DNA from: Liquidambar formosana
Taxonomy: Eukaryota > Streptophyta > Magnoliopsida > Saxifragales > Altingiaceae
NCBI GenBank assembly: GCA_039720395.1
Contig: CM077833.1
Location: 906,501 to 970,500 of the forward strand
Direction of reading: 5' to 3'
Length of the DNA: 64,000 bases
Below the pieces are notes generated by a model that saw nothing but the letters and a program-made list of their open reading frames with translations, did no database searches and had not been told where the DNA came from. Numbering within the stretch: position 1 is the stretch's first letter; each line of letters starts with the position of its first letter. The position numbers and the translations under genes are program-made. Of this stretch, positions 54,013-64,000 are shown piece after piece.

Positions 54013-57000
54013 TGTCACACCCCATTTTTGCCACCTTAGCTAGGGTTTGTCATTGCATGTGTCTTTTTGTTTCCTTTTTGAGTCTAGTCTTTTGCATTGA
54101 GTTTCTAGGGTCCTAAGGATGGTGTGTATGAATTTTGGTTCGATTTGGAGTTGATCTTGAGGGTTAATAAGAACTTTTGTGACTTGAGGGGCATAATCGT
54201 CTTTTTGGTCACAAACTTTCCATTTGACCTTGAAATGATCTCCCAGTTGCCAATTGGAGTTCATATGGTTGTATTTGAGGTATTTGTGGGTTCAATTCGA
54301 TGAATTGAAGGATCGGGATTAGAATGGCTCAGCAAGGCTTAGGTTGGCTAAGAGACCTACTTCGGATTAGCCCGAATTGGTTCATGATTTTCACTCTATG
54401 ACTACTCATTCAACCTTGATTAGTCTTAATTTCATTCCCAAATGTGTTTAGGGAGGTTGAATTTCAAATTAGAAAGCATTCGGTGCGACCCTATGTGCAT
54501 ACCTAAGCTAAGCGATGGTGAGGCATAGCGGTTAACCACCTTTGTAGGACCCAACCATGTAGCCATGGCTAGGTTTTCTTGCCCTCAAGTCACTCAAATT
54601 ACATTCCCCTTCGAAACACGGTCGTTTTGGCTTTCGTTTCGTCAAAATTGGAGTTGATTTGAGCCTTGAAACACATTTGGAAGTCGAAGGAGTCAAAATA
54701 GGGCATAAGATGACATGGCCTCGGGTGACCACCCAGGCCTGGGCGGCTAGCCGCCCAGCCCCAGGTGGTCACCCGAGCCACTTTCCTTTTTTGAGCTTTG
54801 ACGCGGCTCCCTCCCTATTTCCTCGGACTTGCTCGCTTCCAGCTGCCATTTAACCCTAATTTCAGCCCTATTTGACCTACTTGAGCCCCAAGGGAACCTC
54901 TAAGAGCCCTTGGATCAATCCCTAGGGTTTTAATCCCAACCATTGAGGGTTTTCCCTCAATCCCTATAAATACCCCCTTATACTTCAGCAATAGGGGAGG
55001 CAATTTCTGAAGTGTGAGGCATGTGTGAGACTTGGAGGCTATGGCAGCCATCCTTAGGGTAGTTTAACCTATATTTTGAGTGAGAGAGTGAGAGAGAGAG
55101 CTTGAAGGAAGGCTGGAGCTTTGCTTGAAGGCTTGAAGGAAGGAATTTCCAGTAGTACAACAAGAGGAGGAGGACTCTCTACAGCAGCAAAAGGGGACTT
55201 CACCATAGGTATACCTCTTCCCCTTTCTCTCTTTCATTCAAATTAGGGTTTTTGCATAGGATAGCATTCTTCTATTAGTTAGTATGCATGATTAGGATAA
55301 TATTCATGGGCTGTTTAGTATGCTAGGATGCTATTCCATGTAATTTACTGCATGTTTGGGACTTTAGGGTTTCCTTAGTGCTGAAATTGGTTTTCTACAT
55401 GAAATAACACTTTTGCATATTGAAGCTTGTGTTTTTATTGTGTTTTGCTACTTCTATTAGTTAGTATGCATGATTAGGATAATGTTTATGGGCTGTTTAG
55501 TAGCCTAGGATGCTGTTCCATGTGATTTAATGCATGTTTGCAATTCTAGGGTTTCTCTTATGCTGAAATTAGGTTTTTACTTAGAATAGCTATATTTCAT
55601 GTGCAAGCTTGTGTTTTTATCATGTGTTGATGCTTCTAGTGATTAATATGCATGATTAGGATGATGTCCATGATGAGTTTTGCATGATTTGGAGTTATTT
55701 TATGTGATTTTGAGCACAATTGTGATTCTAGGGTTTCATTCATCCTTGTATTAGGAAAGTTGCATATAGCATGATAGCTTAGGGTTTTTCTTTGTGTTTT
55801 CTTCATAGTTGATATATATGTGCTGCATATTTGATAACTATGATATTTTTTAGCATTCACATAGTTGGTTTTAGGGTCTTTATGCATGTCATGGTTCTAG
55901 GATCAAATTAGGGTTTATTGTTGTTCACTATTTATGTTGTTTGCATGCTTAGTGGATGAACATAGGCTTTAATTCAATTTTGTCCAGATTTTGTTTATTA
56001 CCTTAAAAATGATGTTTTTGCATTCATAGTAGTGGATTTTAGGGTTTAATGCATGTCATTGCATATAGGATTGAATTAGGGTTCTTATTAGCTTATGATT
56101 CATGTTGTTTGCATGACTTATGGTTGATTTTAAGCTCTATTTTAATTCTGTCCAGATCTGTTTAATGGCTTTAATGATGAGTTTTGAGCATGTGTTTGCT
56201 TATGTTTAAGCATGATAATGGCTTGATTTGGAATCTAGCTTGGTTGGTTGGTATTTTGGTATGTTTTGCATGGAAATTGCAGGTGCTTTGACAGGTACAA
56301 TAGGTGCAACTACCCCACTAATGTGGGGTGGTTATTTTGGCTATTGTGAGATGAAATCTTACAAATAAGGTAATTACCCTATGCAATAGGGTGGTTATTT
56401 TGACAGGTTGCTTTTGCTTAAGGTAAGTAGGGTATGAGGGTGCCCCAATTCACCCTTCTTTCCTTTCCTTGAAACTTTCCCTTTCTCCCCCCTAGGGTTG
56501 TTTCCTAATAGAGGGGTATGGTAGATTCTATAGTATCCTTTCATTAAAAAGATACCTTTTAAATCAAAGTTTCCGTCTTTATTGAATTCCATATTTACCA
56601 AAAATCTTTTGAGAATCATTTAGTTTGGAAACTTACCATGTTTTACATGAAAGGAAACTTAGGGTTTACCATAGGCCTTGATTAGGTTATAACCCTATTC
56701 CCTTTCGAACTACGTGGACTTTGATCCATGTATTTCCATACATGGTACGTAGGCGCTCTTCGTGAGGTTCAAGTCCGCCCTAGGATACTAAGTATCCTAG
56801 GTTTTCTCCCCTCCCTCTTTCTTTTTCTGTTTTTCTTTGATTTACTTGACTATATGGATGAATGAATGAATGATATGCATGCTGTCTTGTGATGATAATT
56901 GTTGATTTGTGTGTGATTAAGACTTTGATTTAGCCCAATTAAATTAAGAGACCGTTTAGGGCGATATGGGTGCCTATAGGCTTTGCCTAGAACCTTCCCA

Positions 57001-57263
57001 TATCGTAACTTAGCCTCCGAATCCCCGATCTCTCTGGTTTCCAAAAGACTTTTTGCCTTACCATTTTTAAATATGGAGTCAATCTTTTGTTTTCCTAAAA
57101 CAAAAACTGTTTTTTAGGGTTTTCCTTGTTTCCTTTAAAAAATAAGGTGGCGAGTCCTTTCCTTTTCCAAACCCATTCGTGGGCCCTCTCTCCTGGGTCC
57201 ACAGATTGGCGACTTTTAAACCCTCCTGTAAACCCCCTTGTGGGCCTCTTTTTAGGGTTCACA
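54013..57263 (+). mobile_element. 3' LTR of Ogre-1 (family A)
   Basis: 3251 bp. Contains a 58-bp palindrome (54720-54777; 22 bp shorter than in the 5' LTR), TATA box (54965-54972, again 188 bp away) and R/U5 hairpins (~56710-56803). Followed by AGGAT. Confidence 0.95.
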
Positions 57264-58744
57264 AGGATATGTGAAGAAATCATTCATATGGAGTGATTTC
57301 TACGTAAAATTATCTTAGGATAGTTCTTAAGAAAGCTTGGCGTAAGAATGATTAATTCGTATGCTTACATAAAGTGGTTATCTAAGGCTTTAGTTATTGT
57401 TTTCTTTTCATGTTTTGGATTGTTATATGATATTTTCATCATGATAATTCATATTTGGAATGATTTTGATAGTTTTATGCATGTTAGGGTGTTTAGGGAT
57501 GTTAGGGTGTTTAGGGCATATAGGAGCATATTAGGGTTTTGTTTCTCTTTTGATTTTTGTTCTTTGCATGAGTATTAGGGTTATTACATGCATGTTTAGA
57601 ATTCTGTCCAAATTTGATTTAGGTTTTCTAATGATTATTTGGATATACATTTGGATGGTTTAAGCATGATAATTGCCTTATAGCATACATAGGGTGATTA
57701 ATTGGTGTTTTCTTGATGTTTCGAGATATTTGGCATATGGTAAGTAGTTCATGGTAAGTTTTGTATGAATTGTTCTCTTCTTCCCCCCTAGGGTTATTGT
57801 CTTTACTTTGGATTAGAAGTCCTAAGTCTCCAACTTTTATAAAATTTTGTTTTCTTTAGAGTTCTATTCTCTTTTGAATTCAAATCATTTTGGAAGTCTA
57901 TTCAAGTTAAAATTCTATTCTTTCTCAAATACCTACTTTTTCTTAAACTATTTTTGGAAACTCCTAAGTTTTTAAAACCTTTCTTAAGTTGGAAACTTAG
58001 GGTTTATAGTTCATGGTAAAGGGAGTAACGCCTTCTCAATCGAACTATGTGGACTTTGATCCTTGCATCTTTATATGTAAGGTATGTAGGAGCTTATTTG
58101 ATGTTCAAGTCCGCCCTAGGATACTAAGTATCCTAGGTTTTCTTTTTGTCTCTTATTCTTTTGTCCATCACATATGATTGCTAAAGGAGTGGGATGGACT
58201 CATGCTTATTCATTTATCCATTACATATGATTTCTAGAGGAGTAGGATGGATCTGTTTCTTATTCCATATCTGTCTTACATGCTTTCCATATCTCTCCTA
58301 TTTGTTCATGGATGTTTACATGATTTGTGGATGTTTATATGCTTTATGGATGTTCATGAATGAATATGAATGGTTTATGGATGATTCTTTACATACTAAT
58401 TAGGAAGTGATTGAAATAACCTATATAAATTCAGAGAACCATTTTGGGGCGATGTGGGTGCCTATAGGATGTTTCTTAGAACCTTTTCACATCGTAACTT
58501 AGTCTCCGAATCCTCTCTTGTTTTGTTAAGACTTGTTTTCCTTGATTGGAGTCATGTGTTTGGTTTTTAAAGGTTTCGCTTTAAAACTATTTTCATGGTT
58601 TTCCTTTTTTCCTTAAAAAATAAGGCGGGGACTCCTTGTTTGTTATATTTTTGTGAACCTTTTAAAAACCATATTTTTATTTATTTAAATATCTACAAGT
58701 CTTTTTAAAAGAAGGGTTTTCCTGATCGAAACCCATGGTTCACA
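57264..58744 (+). mobile_element. LTR D of element 0, right part
   Basis: Resumes LTR D after the Ogre-1 target duplication and ends GGTTCACA at 58744. The R/U5 cluster (58045-58140) has CTATGT/ATGTAG, CCTTGCAT/ATGTAAGG and CCTAGGATAC-TAA-GTATCCTAGG, the same layout as in LTR A and B with paired changes. Short frames inside are discounted. Confidence 0.8.
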
Positions 58745-58766
58745 GTGTAGTGACTGCACTGGGGAT
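58745..58766 (+). other. Mutated primer binding site of element 0
   Basis: GTAGTGACTGCACTGGGGA aligns with the TTGGCGACTCCACTGGGGA site of the two Ogres, with changes mainly at CG and C positions. Confidence 0.7.
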
Positions 58767-59944
58767 TAGTGGACTAGACTCAAGTAATTTATATGGGCTA
58801 ATTTAATTGCTTAAATTAAAATCAATCACTTGCATATGCTTGAATGTGTGCTTACTTTATTGCATTGTGTGTGCAATTGCATTTGAATGATAGGTCGATG
58901 TATCTTTGCTTTTTTTGATTGGCCTAGCCTTGACCCCGGTTCTCTTCATTCTCGGGTATCATGTTTGCAAAGCTATCAACTCCTCTTGCCACGTATCCTT
59001 GGGTATATTAAATGGATCAACACGTACCACTTGACTCACGTGGCATCCCTCATGCCACATGTGATAGGTATATGGTTGGTTCAAGCAAGTAGGGGACACT
59101 ATCCTACCCTTTTAGTGCATATAGTGGACTTTTTTTAGGACACATGGACTCGCCTAGTTTAAAGTCACCACACTTATGGAATGAATGCATGTATAGAGAG
59201 AATGTATGTATGGAATGCATGTATGGAATGTATGTGTGGAATGAATGTATGTGTGGCATCAATGTGTATTGTGGGAATAAATGGGAATGGAATGAATGGT
59301 GATGCAATTTATGTTGCGTTTCTTTGGGAAGATGAAACAAGGCCCTCAATACAGTGACCCAGATTCTTGCTCTTGAATGCAATTGGAGATATGAATGAAT
59401 GCTATGTGGGTGGTTAATTCTAATGGGTAACATGACTCTAAAATCTATAGGCCTATGTACCCTTAGTATGTCACTTTATTCCTTGCCCCAAGGGGGCACC
59501 CTTAAGGATGAAGTGTCCAACTAGGGGCATGTTAAGTCTGAGCCTAATTCTTTCGCCCACCATTAGTGGTGGCATAACCATGTTGTCATAGTCATGGGAA
59601 ATGTGAGTGCTTAATTGTTTTGATTATGCTTAATGGCTAAAGTCAAGTGTTAATTCCCTATACCTTTAGTATATCATTTCACCCTTAGACCCAAAAGTCC
59701 ATTTAAGGTTGAATTGTCTAACTAGGGGCATAGCAATTTTGAACCTTTTTGCTAAAAAAGTATATATATACTTGAACTAGTGGCATCTTTTTAAAGTCAA
59801 ATTCTGTCAAATTTAATGTAGTCATAGAATAAAATTGTTTTGGACTATGCCTAATTAAAAAATTTTTGCTATTGGAGGAAGATTGGTTAAACCTGTGGTA
59901 TCTTTTTAAAAGGCTAAGTTTAGAGTGGAACCCATTGTCACCAC
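58767..59944 (+). other. Element 0 leader
   Basis: First ~350 bp align with the Ogre leaders; a GTGGCAT-CCCTC-ATGCCAC hairpin (59040) is more perfect than its counterparts. Then ATG-rich imperfect repeats (GGAATG(C/T)ATGTATG, 59180-59250) and repeated phrases on ATTTCACCCTTA / AACTAGGGGCAT (59470-59730). No gene seen. Confidence 0.65.
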
Positions 59945-60810
59945 CATGGCTGGAACTAGCAACACAATGTTGGAAGACTTTAAGGGGATGCTATATGTGA
60001 TTGTCCAAGTTATTCATCAAGCCCAATCCGAGGTTGCGAATCATCATGATCCCGATTCAAGGGCTCCTAAGTTCAAGAGATGCTAAACCAATTTGAAAGC
60101 TCGAACTATCAAGAAGAAGCCTCACACCAATTCACTGAACTCAACATGCCTTTGAGCCATTCTTTTTGAAGAGTAGAGATCTTGGGCTTATTGTCACCAC
60201 TTGATCCAACACCCATACCTAATCTTTTGCCTTGCTGGTTTAGAGAAAATGAATATTGTGATTTCCATCAATGTAAAGGACATTACACTAACCATTGTGT
60301 GAGGTTGAGGCATGAGATTCAAGATCTTATTGACTGTGGGGTCATCACTTTCCCCAAACCATCCACCAATTCAAGTGTTCTTCAAAGGCCTCCCATAAAC
60401 CCTTTCTTGGCCACCATAAGCCCATTCTCTCAAGCCTAAACCACTTTTCAAAATTCCACTACAAAAGTTGATGACAACCATGAGTCTACTATTAAGAGGG
60501 CTATGGTTGATATGAGTCCTCAACAACCTCCTCAGCTTGCTAAGGTGCATTGCCAACTAGACAATCTTTATATGCCCTTAGACCAAGCCTTCTACAACTT
60601 GAGAACCAATGGTGTCTTAAAGGCTCTCACTCTAAAGCTACCACCCAATCCTTTACCTCGTTCGTACAATGAGTATCAATTTTGCGAATTCCACTAAAGC
60701 AAAGGGCATCAAGCTGACAGTTGTATGAGGTTGAGGCACGCCATTCAAAACCTTATTGATAAGGGGATTATTGCCAAGCCTAAAGCTCCTAACGAAGGGT
60801 TCAACTAAGG
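59945..60810 (+). pseudogene. Element 0 gag remnants with two zinc knuckles
   Basis: A short N-terminal piece from an ATG at 59947 (MAGTSNTMLEDFKG) ends at a stop near 60088. The capsid domain is deleted; the linker (FTELNMPLSHSF) and first knuckle CDFHQCKGHYTNHC (~60260) follow in the open stretch 60182-60439, then a second CEFH...GHQADSC (~60690) with a stop inside it. Same C-X2-H-X4-H-X4-C form as in the other Ogres. Clearly non-functional as a whole. Confidence 0.8.
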
Positions 60811-61509
60811 GAAGGAGACAATTCTTATGGTTCCATTCAATGTTTTGTTGTTACACTGGCTCCATCATGACCATTTGTGCTTAAGAGTTTAGGTATGGTA
60901 TAGATTTGGGATTTGTCCTTTTTTGCTTTCTAAGTTGCTTTTGTCTTTTGAGTTTCATGAGTTAGTGGGTTCTTTGAGTCTGTTATCTCGTATCATTGTT
61001 AGTTTGGCTTTCGATTTAGTTCTTTATTCAATAAAGTGTTGCTTTTCTATCTCATCCTTCCTATCAATCAATTGACAATCAAAGTGGCATGAAAATATTT
61101 CTCAATAAGCTCCTTCTACACTCAATGAGCAAGGGGCATGCACAATGAGTAATGAATGAACTGTAATTGATTAACTTGGAAACAATGAAAAGCCTAAAAT
61201 GGTAAACATGGGGACCACTCTCCCACTCCACCACATGAAGCCATTGAAGGAAGTTATGAAGTCTTGCAAGGATGAATTTTGAAGAACAAAAGAAGAACTT
61301 GATTGCAAAGCTCAATTTCTAGAGATGATTTACCTCTCTTTCTATAAAAATAAAAAAAAAATGAAAAATAAATTGAAAAAAAAAAAAAGAAAATTGAAAA
61401 AAAAAATTGAAGAAGAAAGAGAGTGGGTGGATCAAACATACATCCAAGAGCACCAAAGAAGATCAAGTGCAATCAAAAGACGACCTTGTGATGAAGAAGA
61501 ATACATCAT
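60811..61509 (+). other. Element 0: deleted protease-to-integrase region
   Basis: No protease, RT or RNase H is recognisable. A CAATAAAGTGTT phrase (61029) resembles the intron interior of the two Ogres. A-rich tract at 61345-61410. The loss of several kb explains why gag is followed so soon by the integrase end. Confidence 0.6.
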
Positions 61510-62640
61510 CCGTTCAAAGAATACAAAGAAGAGTTCAAGCCAAATTGGGGTGGTCCCTATGTAGTTATGTGTAAAGCTTAAGCTCGCTAGGTCAAAAACT
61601 TGCAAAGGCGACCTAGGCAAAAGTTAGGGCATTTGAAAAAATGAATGATTAGTGTTTTGAACTACGAAGACCTAATTCTCCACTAAAAGAAAATATTGTT
61701 TGTTTACACTGTTTTGTGCTATCATGAGATTAAGTGGAGATACGTAGATAGCCCATAAAGTCACCTTGGTTGCGGTCTAATCAAAGAAAAAAAGAAAAAG
61801 AAAAAGAAAAAGAAAGATAGAGAAAAAGAAAGAGGCTTTGTACATAAGTAATCATTGAAAGCAATTCTTTGTGATTGAGTTAAGAAGAAATAGTTTTGTT
61901 CATTGAACTAATGAGCTTAAAATACTACATGCCACTAAGATAGTTAATATGATTATTCTTTCTCTTCATCTTCCCAATTTGTTCTTGTTCTTGTTCTTGT
62001 TCTTTTTTTGTTCTCCCTATTTTCCTTTGTTTATTCTTTTTTTTTTTTTCCCTTTCTTCTTCCCCTTTGCTTTGTGTCTTTAGTGGTTATTAACTGCGTC
62101 TTTGAGAATCATTGTTAGGCATGATTTATTCCTATGGTCCATTGTGTCCAGTTCCATTCTTAACTTAGGCTCTTACCATATATTTAATAATAGAAAAGCG
62201 GCAGTAGTAGTCAGTATGGAATCATTTGATTTGTCTAGTGAAGAAATGGGCCATGAGATCCATTGGGTTGAATTTACTATGATTGAGGTAGTTTGCAAGT
62301 TTTGAAGTGAAACAGGCATGAGACTCCATAGCCTATGGAATGATTTGTTTGTCTTAACTGGTTGAAGAATAAGTTGAATTTGATGAAGAAGAACAGGCAT
62401 GACACTCTGTGAACTTGGGAGGAGATTTATTTACATGAATAGAAGCGGCATGAGACTTCGTCATTGGAATAGTTGCAAAATTCAAGAAACATGGGGAGAA
62501 AGAAAAAAAAGAAAGAAAAAGAAAATAAAAATAAATTGAAGCCTGCTAGGTCGAAAACCCGAAAGGGCGGCCTAGGCAAAAGTTAGGGTAACCCGCTAGG
62601 TTGAAAACCTGACAAGGCAACCTAGGCAAAAGTTAGGGTT
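61510..62640 (+). other. Element 0: end of integrase, structured motifs and 3' region
   Basis: FKPNWGGPYV-like remnant (~61528-61562) corresponds to the last part of the Ogre integrase. Then the hairpin motif CTAGGTC/GACCTAG with inner CTT/AGG (61587-61616), the GATACGTAG flank (61739), AAAAAG tracts, and a tandem pair of the hairpin motif at 62546-62575 (inner CCC/GGG, loop GAAA) and 62596-62625 (outer CTAGGTT/AACCTAG, inner CCT/AGG). The frame at 62102-62400 has no recognisable domain. Confidence 0.65.
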
Positions 62641-64000
62641 CTTGAGAAGAAAAGAAAAAGAAAAAGAAAAAAAGAAAGAAAGGAAAAAGAAGAGAAAGGA
62701 ATTCACTCTATCCTCACAGTTTGAGAAAAGAACCACGGGTTTGATTAAGACTTCTTAAAATACATTATTTTCTAAGAAGGCATGTCCCCATTATTGATTT
62801 TTTTTTAAAAAGTGTTCTTAAAGAAGAAATGTTTTGAAAAGAATAGCTTTATGACTACATTAGATTTGCATAGGATTGTCTTGAAAAGGGTGGTAATGTT
62901 TCACTTGTGGTTTCATATTTTCTTACTAGAATGGCTCTTTGACTTAGCCATAAAAGCACTTGAGAAATAACTAAGGCTCACTTTCCTAAAGTAGGCTTTT
63001 GGGGATGCTCATGACCCATGATTGTCTACCATTCTTTAAGAACTCTTGTTGAAAATTTGGTCGGAATTGGAATTAGGTTGAAAGTAAGTAAGCAGAAAGG
63101 AAAGTCTAGTTTTTAGACATTTTCTATGAACATATGTGAAGATTGTGAGAATGCTTGGAGGTGATTGATTGATAAGTCTTAAGTATCTTGGGAGAATTGT
63201 TGAAAAATAACATCAAACACATGTGCATGATGTTTTGCTTTAAATTTGTTTGGAAAGAGTTTTTTGAAAAAGTTTCTTTTTACTAAGGGAAATTTTATCA
63301 GATGTGAAATATTCATATGTTTCTTTTGCAGGACTCTTTTTGATGCCAATGATACTTAAGATTTGTGAATCGATTCTCTAAGTAATGTCTGGAAGTCTTG
63401 GAATGATGAGTTTGATTAAATTAAGAAAGAAAAATCAGTTTTTCTTCACTTAAAGGGTTTTATCAGAATGTGCACCTTTTGAAAAGCTTTTGGAAAATAG
63501 AATTTTGTAGGTGCTTTTTTTTTTTTTTTTTTTTTTTTTTTTTGTAATTGCATCAAACCGTTATGAACAAGATAATGAACATTTGTTCATAGCAAATATC
63601 ATGAAATGAGATGATAGAATTTGAGAATTTGGAAAAGAAATCACTTCATTTTTTGAATGGAAGTGGAGTATGGTGTTGATTTGGATGAGTTGGTGACAAT
63701 TGAATTACTTAATGTTCTTTGGTTGGTGCTTTTAACTCGAGAGGTTAATTGCATTATGTTTACTATTCATCCTCAATTTACCAATTGAATGATGATTTTA
63801 TACCGTAATTGAGTGATGCTTGATGATATGTTCATCTTCAATCCTAGGATTGAATGATTGAATTGATAATGATGATTGATTTGGATCAATGGATGTTTGT
63901 CTACATTTTGTGCTTGTCATAGAAGGTGGAATAGTGTACGGTCTGAGTGCTATATGTTATGCCCCAAAAATAGCCTTGCTTAAGCCTAGTGAGGTAGTGA
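62641..64000 (+). other. Element 0 3' region, AT-rich, no gene seen
   Basis: GAAAAAG-rich tract (62645-62700), poly-T of about 28 bp (63516-63543), otherwise AT-rich sequence. No LTR end, PPT or coding sequence is recognisable before the window ends. Confidence 0.6.

Larger units (their letters stand above)
3848..57263 (+). mobile_element. Ogre-1: full-length Tat/Ogre-type Ty3/gypsy element carrying nested insertions
   Basis: Bounded by family A LTRs (3848-7120 and 54013-57263) and a perfect 5-bp target duplication AGGAT (3843-3847, 57264-57268). About 53.4 kb in place, of which roughly 31.7 kb is later insertions: a solo copia LTR, a solo LTR B and Ogre-2. Own content: PBS, gag, protease, linker, intron, RT, RNase H, integrase, antisense DUF7745-like ORF, antisense plant mobile domain gene, tandem repeats, PPT. 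The LTRs differ by roughly 40-50 positions by eye (about 1.4%), more than the Ogre-2 LTRs, which agrees with the nesting order. All sense genes carry stops or frameshifts or are interrupted. Confidence 0.95.

Noticed and set aside
59104..59433. His-rich 109-codon minus-strand frame
   Set aside because: It arises from ATG-rich imperfect short repeats in the element 0 leader; composition is repeat-driven.
63516..63543. Poly-T as the tail of an inserted LINE or SINE
   Set aside because: No flanking duplication or body of a non-LTR element could be seen.

Overview
This window is plant nuclear DNA, almost certainly from a eudicot, and consists almost entirely of nested LTR retrotransposons. The evidence is Ty3/gypsy (Tat/Ogre-type) and Ty1/copia coding remnants, tRNA-type primer binding sites, long TG...CA LTRs with 5-bp target duplications, plant-only protein families (plant mobile domain; a DUF7745-like family) and GT-AG introns. 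I see no ordinary host gene, rRNA, tRNA or CRISPR. The species cannot be named from the sequence.

Layout, outermost to innermost. (i) 1-2276: a minus-strand LTR (family A, cut by the window edge) next to a decayed gypsy pol. (ii) Element 0: a decayed Ogre-like element whose LTR (family D) starts at 2277, is interrupted at 3847, resumes at 57264 and ends at 58744. Its gutted interior runs to the window end. (iii) Ogre-1: 3848-57263, TSD AGGAT, family A LTRs of about 3.27 kb, inserted in LTR D. (iv) Inside Ogre-1: a solo copia LTR in gag (8901-10559, TSD AACCC), a solo family B LTR in the reverse transcriptase (13974-16572, TSD GCCGT) and a full second Ogre (Ogre-2, 24544-51995, TSD AATAT, family B LTRs). 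(v) Inside Ogre-2 gag: a copia element (29521-39296) with an open gag and a decayed pol.

Both Ogres share the order PBS, gag with two CX2HX4HX4C knuckles, protease, G-patch-like linker, short spliceable intron, RT, RNase H, integrase, a short conserved structured motif, an antisense DUF7745-like ORF, hairpin-rich tandem repeats, polypurine tract, 3' LTR. Ogre-1 also carries a seven-exon plant mobile domain gene in antisense. The sense genes are broken in both copies: C-to-T type stops in Ogre-1, single-base indels in Ogre-2. The antisense DUF7745-like frames are intact in both.

The most interesting signals are non-coding: (a) a post-integrase hairpin with covarying stems and GNRA-like loops, seen five times; (b) a 2-kb array of about 45 hairpins with compensatory stem changes; (c) an R/U5 stem-loop cluster conserved across three LTR families; (d) an 80-bp GC-rich palindrome at fixed distances upstream of sense and antisense TATA boxes; (e) three copia-leader hairpins with different stems but the same 17-nt loop. 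All divergence figures and structures were judged by eye.
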